A DNA stretch of 33,095 bases, from the IMG/VR virus record IMGVR_UViG_3300031857_000778, positions 1 through 33,095 of that record; one strand, given 5' to 3'. Origin of the DNA: a virus. Shown in pieces: positions 1-7,892 of the stretch. Position 1 is the stretch's first letter, and every line of letters starts with the position of its first letter. Below the pieces are notes generated by a model that did no database searches, was not told the origin of the DNA, and was given only the letters and a program-made list of their open reading frames with translations. A program made the translations under genes and the position numbers.

Positions 1-2100
1 GGTCTTCCTTTCTTCTTGCTGAACAGTGACGACTCACCATATCGTCGCGTAACAGCGCAGTACCGTAAGCAACAGATTGACCAGAGCCGTGAGCCTGGTG
101 AGCAGACGCTTACTGGTTGGTGGCTACGTTCTCAATCCTCATTCCACTATGGACAAGGTATCAAGTTCTTTGAACCTATCCAGGATGAGTCGCTACGCTT
201 CCAGTACACAGAGTCTAAAGGCATCAACGTCTGGACTAAGGGACAAGCAACGCTGCTTAACTCTAGCGAAAGCCAGCACACAGTCACTGGTGGTATTCAA
301 ACCAATGGTCGTCCGTGGCAGTATGCCCGTTCTATCCAATGGGACAAGAGCAGTATTACCTATAACGGTGTGCTTCTATCTGATGAGTACGATGTAGATA
401 AAGTCTTCCCAAAGATCACTGTATCTATTACTAACAAGGCCCTTACTACAAATGTAGCAACGCTAACAACTAGCGCTGCACACGGCCTATGTATCGGTAT
501 GCAGATTGTTATTACTGGTGTGGATGCAACCTTTAACGGTGAGTACCGCATTACATCTGTACCTACCACTACAACCTTTACTTATGCTAAGACTGCCAGC
601 AACGTAGCATCTACTGCGGTAAGCCCAGTAGGTACTGGCGTAGCTGAGGTTATCCACTTCATTGACTATAACTCTGGCACAGACTATCCAGTATTTGCTA
701 TCTGTGATGATGGTGTCTACGCCTATTGGATTACCAACGTACTTAACGCTGGAACTCCAAGACTGCGAGTATACAAGAAGTTACTTACTGATGACGCTTC
801 TGTATCGCCTACTTTAATGATTACTGAAAACAGCATTACTGTAGCCAACGCTGTAATGGAATACACCAAAGAGCGTATCGTAATGTGTGTCAACGATAAC
901 ATCTATGAAATATCATCTAGCGCTACCACCTTACCTTCTGCGGTCTATTCACACAACGATCCAGACCACATCTTTACTAGCATCACATCTAGTGGTGCTG
1001 CTATCTACGTTGCAGGCTACTCAGGTATCCAGTCAAACATCTACAAGTTTACCTTGTCTACTGCAGGTGCTATGCCTACGCTGACAAGTGCTATCACTGC
1101 AGCAGAACTACCAGTAGGTGAGAAGGTCTTTAAGATCTCGTACTACCTAGGCAATATGGCTATCGGTACCTCTGAAGGTATGCGTATGGCTGATGCAAGT
1201 CAGTTAGATGGTTCTATTACCTATGGCGCTTTAATCTTTGAATCAACTCAGCCAGTCTATGACTTTGCTTTCCGTGATAGATACATCTGGGCAGCATCTG
1301 GTGTTGATGGTCAGGTAGGACTTACTCGTGTAGATATGGGACAACCATTAGGTAACCTACAGTTCCCTTATGCCTGGGACTTGTATGACCCAGCAGATAC
1401 ATTGGCTCACTACACAACAGCCTGTGCTTTCCTCGGCGATACCTACCGCCTTGCATTCTGCAACGCTGGCAATGGTTCTGACGGAACTATCTATATCCAA
1501 TCAGCATCTACTCTGTTGGCAGAGGGAACCTTGCGTACAGGCTATGTACGCTACAACACACTAGAACTGAAGATCTTTAAGTTGATGCAGGCTCGTGTAG
1601 ATACCACTAACGGTGGACTACTGATTGACTCTATTGACTATGCAGATAACTTCTATCGCATCGGTACCTTTGCTCAGGAATCAACTGTGCCAGAGGTTAA
1701 CATCAACTATCCACAGGCATCGCAAGAGTACCTTGGCTTCCAGTTCACACTGACCCGTTCATCTACTGATGTAAGTAAGGGACCATTGTTTACTGGTTAT
1801 CAGATTAAGGCACTGCCTGCTATCCCACGTCAGAGACTTATCCAGTATCCATTGTCTTGCTTTGACCACGAATCAGATCACTTCGGCGTAGAGGTTGGCT
1901 ATGAAGGTTCAGCATACGTTCGTATGAGCCAACTAGAAAACATTGAAAACGTTGGTGACACTATCCGTGTTGAAGACTTTAGAACTGGTGAGTCCTACAT
2001 CGGACTTATCGAAGAGCTTGATTTCAGAAACGCTACCCCTTCAGATAAGCGATTCTCCGGCTACGGTGGAACGCTCTTAGTAACCATTAGGACGGTCTAA
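1..2100 (+). CDS. Large tail/virion protein, 5' end cut by window edge
   Basis: The reading frame is open to base 1 and ends with TAA at 2098-2100, so the real start lies outside the window; a TTG at 16 is only the first possible start. About 700 codons are visible. The protein is rich in Thr, Ser, Tyr and Gly with few charged runs, as in beta-rich tail proteins. Codons 139-213 hold a small beta domain (core VPTTTTFTYA) that recurs in the capsid protein. Repeated Tyr/Gly beta-strand segments follow, perhaps a propeller, but I cannot prove that fold. It lies directly before the lysis genes, the usual place for the last tail or receptor-binding gene. A tail or receptor-binding role is inferred from position and composition; a virion role is likely, the exact function is not known. 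Confidence 0.75.
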   Translation, partial: GLPFFLLNSDDSPYRRVTAQYRKQQIDQSREPGEQTLTGWWLRSQSSFHYGQGIKFFEPIQDESLRFQYTESKGINVWTKGQATLLNSSESQHTVTGGIQTNGRPWQYARSIQWDKSSITYNGVLLSDEYDVDKVFPKITVSITNKALTTNVATLTTSAAHGLCIGMQIVITGVDATFNGEYRITSVPTTTTFTYAKTASNVASTAVSPVGTGVAEVIHFIDYNSGTDYPVFAICDDGVYAYWITNVLNAGTPRLRVYKKLLTDDASVSPTLMITENSITVANAVMEYTKERIVMCVNDNIYEISSSATTLPSAVYSHNDPDHIFTSITSSGAAIYVAGYSGIQSNIYKFTLSTAGAMPTLTSAITAAELPVGEKVFKISYYLGNMAIGTSEGMRMADASQLDGSITYGALIFESTQPVYDFAFRDRYIWAASGVDGQVGLTRVDMGQPLGNLQFPYAWDLYDPADTLAHYTTACAFLGDTYRLAFCNAGNGSDGTIYIQSASTLLAEGTLRTGYVRYNTLELKIFKLMQARVDTTNGGLLIDSIDYADNFYRIGTFAQESTVPEVNINYPQASQEYLGFQFTLTRSSTDVSKGPLFTGYQIKALPAIPRQRLIQYPLSCFDHESDHFGVEVGYEGSAYVRMSQLENIENVGDTIRVEDFRTGESYIGLIEELDFRNATPSDKRFSGYGGTLLVTIRTV
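412..645 (+). repeat. FCCH-like beta domain, copy 1 (tail protein)
   Basis: This is the coding segment of a roughly 75-residue domain inside the tail protein. Its hallmarks are an AHGL motif, a following NGEY turn and the stretch SVPTTTTFTYA. A second copy lies in the capsid protein at 31302-31535 and shares the pattern ITN-ALT-NV-T, AHGL, NG-Y-I-SVP-TTTFTYA-TASN. The pattern resembles the E1 FCCH-like domain often annotated in phage structural proteins; that name is recalled, not searched. Confidence 0.7.
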
Positions 2101-2294
2101 TGCAGGCACAAGACTACGCAACGATAGCTGTTGCAGTATGCACAATCATCGGTGGTTTTGCTACTGGCGTTCGCTGGTTAGTTAAGCACTACCTTAATGA
2201 ACTCAAGCCTAATGGTGGTTCATCATTAAAGGATTCAGTACAAAGATTAGAAGATCGCATAGATGACCTGTACCGATTGGTTGCAGAGAAATGA
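2100..2294 (+). CDS. Small single-span membrane protein, holin-like
   Basis: The ATG overlaps the stop of the tail gene by one base (TAATG), so translation is probably coupled. The 64-residue product has one hydrophobic segment near residues 7-28 (ATIAVAVCTIIGGFATGV), a short basic stretch, and a C-terminal amphipathic helix ending RLEDRIDDLYRLVAEK that could form a coiled coil. This shape, directly before an endolysin, fits a holin or holin accessory protein. A class III holin or a tail-associated membrane protein would look the same. No specific family is recognised. Confidence 0.75.
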   Translation: MQAQDYATIAVAVCTIIGGFATGVRWLVKHYLNELKPNGGSSLKDSVQRLEDRIDDLYRLVAEK

Positions 2295-2297
2295 GTA

Positions 2298-2804
2298 ATG
2301 ATGAAACCTGTTGCAAAGAAAGCCACGCCTGCCGCTATTGCTGTCCTTCGACAAGCCACAGCGATAGCGCCTTTACGCAAGAAAGTATCCGATGGATTAC
2401 TACCGAGCAAGGCACACATCAATCAGAATCCCAACAGTGACCACAACACAGGTCTTGCAGTTGATCTAACTCACGACAAGTTAGGTGGCATTGACTGCGA
2501 TGAAATCTTCCAGAAGTTAAAGGAAGATAAGCGCGTTAACTACTTAATCTTTAAGGGCAAGATCTGGTCAGCAGAACGAGCCAGTGAGGGTGACCGTGAA
2601 TATACTGGTAGCAACCCACACAATAAGCATTTACATATCTCCATCAATGGAAGTATGGGTAATGATACAAGTCCCTGGTTCTGGTGGATGAACCAACCAA
2701 AGATTGTTAATCAACTCAGAGCAAAAGCAATTCCTAAAGCAGTTAAGAAGTTGCCAAAGGAAGAAGTTTGTACCTGTTGCAAGTTGCACGGTGCAAAGTC
2801 CTAA
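2298..2804 (+). CDS. Endolysin, M15-type zinc peptidase
   Basis: The 168-residue product carries the zinc ligands of peptidase M15/VanY-like endolysins: SDHNTGLAVDLTH (H49 and D56) and HNKHLHISI (H111/H113). In this family the enzyme cuts peptide crosslinks of peptidoglycan at the end of infection. The catalytic domain fills residues 12-130, with no signal peptide, so release through a holin is expected. The C-terminus ends in a Cys cluster (CTCCKLHG), unusual for the family and perhaps metal-binding. Start codons ATG at 2298 and 2301 are adjacent and cannot be told apart. It sits between two small membrane-protein genes, as in a lysis cassette. Confidence 0.9.
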   Translation: MMKPVAKKATPAAIAVLRQATAIAPLRKKVSDGLLPSKAHINQNPNSDHNTGLAVDLTHDKLGGIDCDEIFQKLKEDKRVNYLIFKGKIWSAERASEGDREYTGSNPHNKHLHISINGSMGNDTSPWFWWMNQPKIVNQLRAKAIPKAVKKLPKEEVCTCCKLHGAKS

Positions 2805-2822
2805 TCCCCATAGGAGGAAACA

Positions 2823-3014
2823 ATGAACACAGAAACAATGAAAGCAATCGCAGTTACATACTTGCGTGCAGGAGTGGCATCAGTGCTGGCCTTGTATCTT
2901 GCAGGTGTGACAGACCCAAAGGCTCTGCTTATGGCAGGAGTCGCAGCAGTTGCAGGTCCATTGCTAAAGGCAATCGACCCATCAGCTACAGAGTTTGGTC
3001 GCGGATCTAAGTAA
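2823..3014 (+). CDS. Two-span small membrane protein, holin candidate
   Basis: A strong Shine-Dalgarno (AGGAGG) lies six bases before the ATG. The 63-residue product has two hydrophobic stretches, about residues 9-28 and 34-50, separated by a short TDPK turn, and a polar C-terminal tail. Two close spans, small size and position right after the endolysin make it the better holin candidate of the two small membrane proteins here. It is the last gene before a strong terminator and so closes the virion/lysis transcript. The function is inferred from topology and context, not from a recognised family. Confidence 0.8.
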   Translation: MNTETMKAIAVTYLRAGVASVLALYLAGVTDPKALLMAGVAAVAGPLLKAIDPSATEFGRGSK

Positions 3015-3036
3015 GAAGTAACTGCGAGGCGAAGAG

Positions 3037-3068
3037 GCTCACCCCGAAAGGGGTGGGCTTCTTTTTTT
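3037..3068 (+). terminator. Rho-independent terminator after lysis genes
   Basis: A nine-pair stem GCTCACCCC/GGGGTGGGC (one G-T pair) closes a GAAA tetraloop and is followed by TTC and seven T. It lies 22 bases after the holin stop codon. No T-run exists on the opposite strand, so it acts on plus-strand transcription. Confidence 0.93.
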
Positions 3069-3076
3069 GTCCCGTT

Positions 3077-3310
3077 TTATTCTGCATCAGCAGGACAAGG
3101 AACAGTCACTAGGTTCCCACAATTTACACAGGTTCCATCAAGGAACCACCAGACCAGTTCATTGTCCTCAAAGGCGCACATCACATTAAAGACCTGCGAC
3201 CCACACGTACACACGTGGATAGGTCCTAAACCCCGCAGATCGGCCCCGTAAGGCTCAGGAAGGGTATGTTTAGACCAGAGTTTAGGCAGGGTGAGTAGAC
3301 GGAACCACAT
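3077..3310 (-). CDS. Zinc-ribbon protein of unknown function
   Basis: A lone minus-strand gene between two plus-strand operons. From the ATG at 3310 the product has about 77 residues. Its C-terminal half has HVCTCGS and then GTCVNCGN, a CxC/CxxC arrangement that suggests one bound zinc. It also holds a conserved-looking patch (GADLRGLGPIHV) and a Trp-rich strand (ELVWWFLDG). An in-frame GTG at 3358 would add 16 residues, but that stretch contains a hairpin (GGAGC/GCTCC at 3324-3336) and looks like leader. No good Shine-Dalgarno is seen for either start. Small zinc ribbons of this kind are common in phages; the function is unknown. Confidence 0.72.
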   Translation of the reverse strand: MWFRLLTLPKLWSKHTLPEPYGADLRGLGPIHVCTCGSQVFNVMCAFEDNELVWWFLDGTCVNCGNLVTVPCPADAE

Positions 3311-3375
3311 AGACGGACGGCTAGGAGCTTCGCTCCCGATTACAGTAATTCGCCTCACGGCTCATATGGTAGCCA

Positions 3376-3429
3376 TAATGGGTGTCGCTAATGCGACGAC
3401 ACGCCGTTAGGTGTAGCCTAGCCCAATGA
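3376..3429 (+). promoter_or_regulatory. Structured leader before the early plus-strand operon
   Basis: The only gap before the 3426 gene contains a hairpin GTCGC-TAAT-GCGAC (3384-3397), then GGTGTAGCCTA (3410-3420) and GCCCAATGA, whose ATG starts the next gene. The same order of elements appears in the leader of the terminase operon (16819-16870). TGGG at 3379-3382 can pair with CCCA at 3422-3425 just before the start codon. A promoter must lie nearby but no clear -35/-10 pair is seen. Confidence 0.45.
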
Positions 3430-3983
3430 CCACAATCGTTGGAGTAGAAGGAATTGACTACGCTGTTCTAGTAGCTGATAGTCAGATCACCGAAGATAAC
3501 CTCATCACTATTGCTACTTCCACGCCAAAGATTGTTGAGGTGGGTAAGTATCTCATTGGAGTCTCAGGGGACACGCGACCAGGAGACATCCTTGCCTACA
3601 ACTGGAAGCCACCTGCCTATCGAGGTGAGAACCCAGCGCAATTTATGGGACGCAAGATTATCCCAAGTATTATCACAGCATTTACCGACAACAACTACGA
3701 CTACAACAAGGTGGACAAAGATGACGGCTTCGATTATCTCATTGCTTTTAACGGCAATATCTTTCGCATTGCTTGTGATCTCTCTTTTTTCCAAGCAAAT
3801 CACGGAGCGTATGGCATTGGTTCTGGTGGTCAGCTTGCTCTCGGCTACCTGTATTCAGTTATCAAACCTGATGTTGACCTAGCCTATGCAAAGAGACACG
3901 CCCGTAAAGCTGTTGAGATAGCTTCGGTCCTTGACTCTAATACCAACAAGCCTTTACAGTTGGTAGTACAGGAAAGGATGTAA
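3426..3983 (+). CDS. Proteasome beta/HslV-like Ntn-hydrolase
   Basis: The 185-residue protein begins MTTIVGV. After Met removal Thr becomes residue 1, the catalytic nucleophile position of proteasome beta subunits and HslV. Asp falls exactly at position 17 (ADSQIT) and Lys at 34 (TPKI), matching catalytic D17 and K33 with one extra residue, and GIGSGGQLALGYLY matches the later GSGG segment. Length fits the catalytic core without a propeptide. No Clp/HslU/Mpa-like ATPase is seen in the window. If active it would be a barrel-forming peptidase, or it could mix with or interfere with the host proteasome; that is inference. It is the first gene of the operon; the Shine-Dalgarno is poor, but the start is fixed by the Thr. 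An Ntn fold used for another amidohydrolase reaction is the alternative. Confidence 0.82.
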   Translation: MTTIVGVEGIDYAVLVADSQITEDNLITIATSTPKIVEVGKYLIGVSGDTRPGDILAYNWKPPAYRGENPAQFMGRKIIPSIITAFTDNNYDYNKVDKDDGFDYLIAFNGNIFRIACDLSFFQANHGAYGIGSGGQLALGYLYSVIKPDVDLAYAKRHARKAVEIASVLDSNTNKPLQLVVQERM

Positions 3984-3985
3984 CT

Positions 3986-4138
3986 ATGGAGTTTAATACA
4001 TACGATTATGTAGAGCCAGAGTTCAAAGGTGTTATTGCAACAGGTGAATACGCTGCACACTACTGGTTTGAGCAAGGTTGGAAAGCCTGTAGACTTGCAT
4101 TCTTGTTGCACAAACAAGCAGAAGAAGCTGGTGTATGA
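3986..4138 (+). CDS. Small protein of unknown function
   Basis: A 50-codon frame starts two bases after the proteasome-like gene and ends in an ATGA overlap with the PP-loop gene. The product begins MEFNTYDYVEPEFKG and is rich in aromatic residues, with a predicted C-terminal helix (ACRLAFLLHKQAEEAG). No family is recognised. The tight packing on both sides is the main support. Confidence 0.65.
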   Translation: MEFNTYDYVEPEFKGVIATGEYAAHYWFEQGWKACRLAFLLHKQAEEAGV

Positions 4139-4974
4139 AACACGTAGTAATGTTTTCAGGTGGCATCGGCTCTTGGGCTGCAGCAAAGATGGTTGCAGCC
4201 AAGCACGGCACTGAGGATCTTTACTTAGTTTTTACTGATGTTAAAGGTAATGCTGAGTCTTCACATATAGGAGAAGATGAAGATACTTATAGGTTCCTAG
4301 ACGATGCAGTAAAGAATATCGGTGGGGCTTACATATACATAAATGAAGGCAAGGATATCTGGGAGGTATTTAAGGATAAAAAATTCCTTGGAAACTCACG
4401 ATTAGCTCACTGTTCTTTTGAGTTAAAACAAAAGCCAGCAAGAAAATGGCTTAATGAAAACTGCGATCCAAACGAAACGATTGTGTATGTTGGTATTGAC
4501 TGGACAGAAACACATCGTTTACCAGCCATAGTTAAGAACTACAAACCATATGTAGCTGTCGCTCCGTTGGCTGAACCTTTCTTTCATAAAGAAACCAAGA
4601 TGTATTACGACAAGCACGAACTTATCGAATGGGCTGAGTCAGAGGGTTTGAAAACCCCACGTCTTTACAGCCTTGGCTTTAGTCACAACAACTGTGGAGG
4701 TGGTTGTGTCAGAGCTGGACAAGGACAGTTTAAGAAACTACTAGAAATTATGCCTGAACGTTTTGCTATGTGGGAAGCAAAGGAACAGGAAGTTATTAAA
4801 CATATTGGCAAGGATGTATCTATACTTACAGATATGAAAGATGGCGTTAAAAGACCATTGCCACTGATAGAATTAAGACGTAGAGTAGAAGACCAACCCC
4901 AGTTAGTTGATGAATCAGATATCGGTGGATGTGGTTGCTTCTTTGAGGATGATGAAAGGGAAACGAATGACTGA
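4135..4974 (+). CDS. PP-loop ATPase, PAPS-reductase/DndC-like family
   Basis: The 279-residue product opens with SGGIGS (residues 8-13), the PP-loop that binds ATP in adenylating enzymes of the PAPS reductase/N-type ATPase superfamily. A later AHCSFELKQKP resembles the Cys-x-x-x-Leu-Lys segment of PAPS reductase relatives. Further Cys clusters (HNNCGGGCVRAG, and GGCGCFF near the end) could hold an iron-sulfur cluster or carry sulfur. Phages often encode such proteins; roles proposed include sulfur assimilation, DNA or tRNA thiolation, and nucleotide modification, and the sequence does not decide among them. It overlaps the upstream gene by 4 bases and the downstream gene by 8. Confidence 0.85.
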   Translation: MKHVVMFSGGIGSWAAAKMVAAKHGTEDLYLVFTDVKGNAESSHIGEDEDTYRFLDDAVKNIGGAYIYINEGKDIWEVFKDKKFLGNSRLAHCSFELKQKPARKWLNENCDPNETIVYVGIDWTETHRLPAIVKNYKPYVAVAPLAEPFFHKETKMYYDKHELIEWAESEGLKTPRLYSLGFSHNNCGGGCVRAGQGQFKKLLEIMPERFAMWEAKEQEVIKHIGKDVSILTDMKDGVKRPLPLIELRRRVEDQPQLVDESDIGGCGCFFEDDERETND

Positions 4975-5920
4975 TGCAAAAGAATTACTACTGTCCGTAC
5001 TGCATCAAAAGGATGCAAGTAAGTCACGATCAAAACAAAAGCAGGTAGGACCATCAGAGATTGGTGGTTGCCGTCGTAAAGTCTGGTACCGACTTAATGA
5101 CCAGCCAGAAACCAATGAGAACCTGAGCAAACTTGCAGCTATTATGGGAACAGCAATTCACGCTGAGATTGAGAAGTCCATTGCTTCTGTAGATCCAACT
5201 GGGCAAAAGTATATGGTTGAAACAGAGGTTGAATACGGTGATATCAAAGCTCACGTAGACTTATTTGTTCCTGAAACTGGTGATGTTATTGATTGGAAAA
5301 CTGTGAAGGTGAAGAACCTTGCATATTTCCCATCGACACAACAACGCTGGCAAGTACAGGTCTATGGATATCTGCTCTCTAAGAACGGGTATAAGGTCAA
5401 TCGTGTTTCATTATGTGCTATTGCACGTGATGGTGATGAGCGGGATGTTAAAGTTCACACAGAAGATTACGACGAGTCAATGGCACTTGAAGCATTAAAC
5501 TGGCTAGAGGCTGTTAAGGCTACTGAAACTGCGCCAGAGCCAGAAAAAGATGAATTCTTCTGTCAGAGTTATTGTCAATTCTATGACGCAAGTGGGCAGT
5601 TAGGATGCGTTGGTCTAAAAAAAGAACGTATCGCAACTGAAGAGGTTTTGATCCAGGACAAGGATGCCTCAACTAATGCGATGAAATACTTACAGTTAGA
5701 CGAGAAGATCAAAGAGTTGACAAAAGAAAAAGACTCACTAAAGTCAGCCCTTGAAGGTATCGCTGGAGTTACAGATACAGGTATCCAGGTTCGATGGAAC
5801 AAGGTAGCTGGAGTAACATCAGTAGACAAAGATGAAGTACTTGCTAAACTTGGCTTTGTACCAACTAAGCAGGGTGCAGAAACATTACGGTTAACAATCA
5901 AACAATCTGGAGGAAAGTAA
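4967..5920 (+). CDS. Cas4-like PD-(D/E)XK nuclease with iron-sulfur cysteines
   Basis: The 317-residue product has an N-terminal Cys (GGCRRKVWYRL, C35), a conserved His (GTAIHAEIE, H65), the catalytic core Asp98...D109-W-K111 (DVIDWKT), a QVQVYGY motif near 129-135, and a C-terminal Cys trio (C199, C203, C214). This is the layout of Cas4/AddB-type RecB-family exonucleases that bind a 4Fe-4S cluster. After the nuclease comes a predicted coiled coil (EKIKELTKEKDSLKSAL). The likely role is DNA end processing in replication or recombination; there is no CRISPR array here. The start is ATG 4967, with GAAAGGGA upstream; an in-frame ATG at 4907 would run deep into the previous gene. Confidence 0.85.
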   Translation: MTDAKELLLSVLHQKDASKSRSKQKQVGPSEIGGCRRKVWYRLNDQPETNENLSKLAAIMGTAIHAEIEKSIASVDPTGQKYMVETEVEYGDIKAHVDLFVPETGDVIDWKTVKVKNLAYFPSTQQRWQVQVYGYLLSKNGYKVNRVSLCAIARDGDERDVKVHTEDYDESMALEALNWLEAVKATETAPEPEKDEFFCQSYCQFYDASGQLGCVGLKKERIATEEVLIQDKDASTNAMKYLQLDEKIKELTKEKDSLKSALEGIAGVTDTGIQVRWNKVAGVTSVDKDEVLAKLGFVPTKQGAETLRLTIKQSGGK

Positions 5921-6295
5921 ATGGCTGCAAACGAAAACACAAAGTTCCAAGTGAACTTCAAGACAAGCAATGGAACGCTTATCAATCTTTACGCAACTGA
6001 TGTAAAGGATCTAGAGACAGGTCTTACTGACCTATCAATGGTTGCAACTCTTATCAAAACCACCGATGCTGAACTCAATGGTGGTAAAGCACCAGCACCT
6101 ACTGCTGAATCAGTAGCACAGCAGTTTAATGCAACACCTGTTGCTGCCCCTGCTGTTGTCGAAGGTCAGGCACCTAGTTGTAAGCACGGTGTGATGAGCT
6201 TCCGTACAGGTACTTCTGCTCGTGGCCCTTGGAAGGGCTGGATGTGTGCTGCGCCAAAGGGTGCAACAGATAAGTGCTCAACTATCTGGGCTTAG
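5921..6295 (+). CDS. Hypothetical protein with C-terminal zinc-binding tail
   Basis: The ATG follows the nuclease stop directly, with GGAGG 8 bases before it. The N-terminal 50 residues look like a small mixed alpha/beta domain, then an Ala/Pro-rich linker (residues 56-82) leads to a C-terminal part with C87, H89, C109 and C119 set around GPWKGWMC, suggestive of a zinc site. The layout (folded domain, flexible linker, small finger) would suit a nucleic-acid-binding partner of the Cas4-like nuclease. No family is recognised. Confidence 0.8.
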   Translation: MAANENTKFQVNFKTSNGTLINLYATDVKDLETGLTDLSMVATLIKTTDAELNGGKAPAPTAESVAQQFNATPVAAPAVVEGQAPSCKHGVMSFRTGTSARGPWKGWMCAAPKGATDKCSTIWA

Positions 6296-6298
6296 CAA

Positions 6299-6568
6299 AT
6301 GCGGGAACCGCACGAGTTTGAGGTTCCTTTATGTGCTCAAGTAGGTGGCGATCTATTCTTTCCTGACCAGGAAAACGAAGGCAAGTTAGTTCGCATCAAT
6401 ATCGCAGCAGCAAAATCAATCTGTCGTAGCTGTCAACACATCACTGAGTGTGCAGAGTGGGGTATCCGCAAGGAACAACACGGCATCTGGGGAGGACTGA
6501 CAGGTAACGAACGACGCAAGATTCGCAAACAACGAAACATAATCTTAGAACAGGATAAGAGTGCTTAA
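6299..6568 (+). CDS. whiB: WhiB-family transcriptional regulator
   Basis: The 89-residue product has the four Cys of a WhiB 4Fe-4S cluster (C12, C42, C45, C51, with CRSCQHITEC), then the G[VI]WGG turn (HGIWGGLTGNERR) and a basic DNA-binding tail (RRKIRKQR). WhiB proteins bind the host sigma factor and reprogram transcription; the family is limited to Actinobacteria and their phages, so this gene is the best host marker in the window. It overlaps the next gene by 8 bases. Phage WhiB proteins can repress host whiB genes; whether this one does is unknown. Confidence 0.93.
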   Translation: MREPHEFEVPLCAQVGGDLFFPDQENEGKLVRINIAAAKSICRSCQHITECAEWGIRKEQHGIWGGLTGNERRKIRKQRNIILEQDKSA

Positions 6569-7400
6569 ACTTTCCCGCGCTTGGAGTGGAGTGACTACCA
6601 AAGCCACGCCATTACCTGACGTGTGGAAAAGTTTAGTCAAGCAATCTATTAAGTTTCGTCGTGGTCAAGTATGTATGGTAGCTGCAGCACCTAACGCTGG
6701 TAAGTCAATGTTCGCATTGATCTATGCCATCAAAGCACAGGTGCCAACGCTGTTCTTCTCCGCCGATACAGACACAGCGACAGTAATGATTCGCGCTGCT
6801 GCACACCTATCGGGCCACAGTCAGTTATCTGTGGAACAGAACATAGAAAAGAGAGCTGATTATTATTCAGCACACTTGGCTAACACATCACATATTCAAT
6901 GGGTCTTTGACTCCAGTCCGTCTCTTGATGATATTGAGATGGAGATAAAGGCATACTTTGAATTGTATGGGGTAGCACCTCAGTTGATTATCATAGATAA
7001 CCTAATGAATGTATCTGCTGAGACAGACAATGAGTGGGCAGGGCTACGTGCAATTATGATGGAGTTGCACGATATGGCACGTAAGACAGAGGCTTGCGTC
7101 TTAGTACTCCATCACGTATCAGAACAATCAGAGTATGGTTCTCCTATGATGCCACCACCTAGACGAGCTATCCACGGAAAGGTAAGTCAATTACCAGCGT
7201 TGATACTCACACTAGGTTATGATCCAACACAGGGTCTATTGCGTATCGCATCAGTTAAGAACCGATTTGGTCCACACTTTGCTGATGCTTCTCAATGGGC
7301 ATCACTGTTTGTAAACTTTGGTGCTTGTCAAATAGGAGATGATGATGCACAAGGTAGAGCATACCTTCGTGCCAATGGAGAGAGCAGCATCTATGGCTAA
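6561..7400 (+). CDS. RecA/DnaB-like replicative ATPase
   Basis: The start is GTG 6561, overlapping whiB by 8 bases. The 279-residue product has Walker A AAPNAGKS (residues 42-49), an FFSADT strand, Walker B QLIIIDNL (about 141-148) and a sensor-like CVLVLHHVSEQ, the order found in DnaB C-terminal and RadA-type P-loop domains. The DnaB N-terminal domain is absent, so it is either a minimal replicative helicase or a recombination ATPase. The adjacent resolvase and primase genes support a role at the replication fork. Confidence 0.85.
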   Translation: MLKLSRAWSGVTTKATPLPDVWKSLVKQSIKFRRGQVCMVAAAPNAGKSMFALIYAIKAQVPTLFFSADTDTATVMIRAAAHLSGHSQLSVEQNIEKRADYYSAHLANTSHIQWVFDSSPSLDDIEMEIKAYFELYGVAPQLIIIDNLMNVSAETDNEWAGLRAIMMELHDMARKTEACVLVLHHVSEQSEYGSPMMPPPRRAIHGKVSQLPALILTLGYDPTQGLLRIASVKNRFGPHFADASQWASLFVNFGACQIGDDDAQGRAYLRANGESSIYG

Positions 7401-7743
7401 CAAGAATGGTCGCAAAGGTTCTCAGTTTGAGACAGATGTAATGAAATGGTTACGCGGTGTCGGAGCTATGGCAGAACGTTTGACTAAGGCTGGGGCAAAA
7501 GATGAAGGTGATATGGTTGTTATCATATCTGGAGAAACCTACATCCTAGAACTCAAGAACAGGCAGACCCTTTCCCTGCCTGAATTCTGGAGAGAAGCAC
7601 AAGTTGAGGCGCTTAACTACGCAAAGGCTCGGGGTCTTGGGGAAGTTCCTCTTTCCTATGTTGTAGTTAAGCGTCGCAACGCATCAATAGATCAAGCCTG
7701 GGTCATTCAAGACCTAGCCCAATGGATAAAGGAGAAAAAATAA
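7393..7743 (+). CDS. Holliday-junction-resolvase-like PD-(D/E)XK nuclease
   Basis: From ATG 7393 (GGAGAGAG upstream) the product has 116 residues: GRKGSQFETDVMKWL with E13, KDEGDMVV with D40, and YILELKNR with E53 and K55, the catalytic set of Hjc-type and VRR-NUC-like nucleases. It probably cuts branched DNA during phage replication or packaging. An in-frame ATG at 7339 lies deep inside the helicase gene and is less likely. Overlap with the helicase gene is 8 bases. Confidence 0.83.
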   Translation: MANKNGRKGSQFETDVMKWLRGVGAMAERLTKAGAKDEGDMVVIISGETYILELKNRQTLSLPEFWREAQVEALNYAKARGLGEVPLSYVVVKRRNASIDQAWVIQDLAQWIKEKK

Positions 7744-7892
7744 TGCCAGTACCAGAAGGTGAAATCACCACAACAGATATTCTAGTACCAGAAGAAGTAG
7801 TTGAAGAATACAATGAAGATGTTGCTGCATACGAGGCAACTATGGCAGATGCTTTAGAGAAGGCCAAGAATGATTTGCCAGAACTGTCATAA
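7743..7892 (+). CDS. Small acidic protein of unknown function
   Basis: A 49-codon frame whose ATG overlaps the previous stop (TAATG), with AAAGGAG upstream. The product begins MPVPEGEITTTDILVPEE and is strongly acidic with a C-terminal helix. No family is recognised; coupling and Shine-Dalgarno support it. It overlaps the next small gene by 23 bases. Confidence 0.65.
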   Translation: MPVPEGEITTTDILVPEEVVEEYNEDVAAYEATMADALEKAKNDLPELS

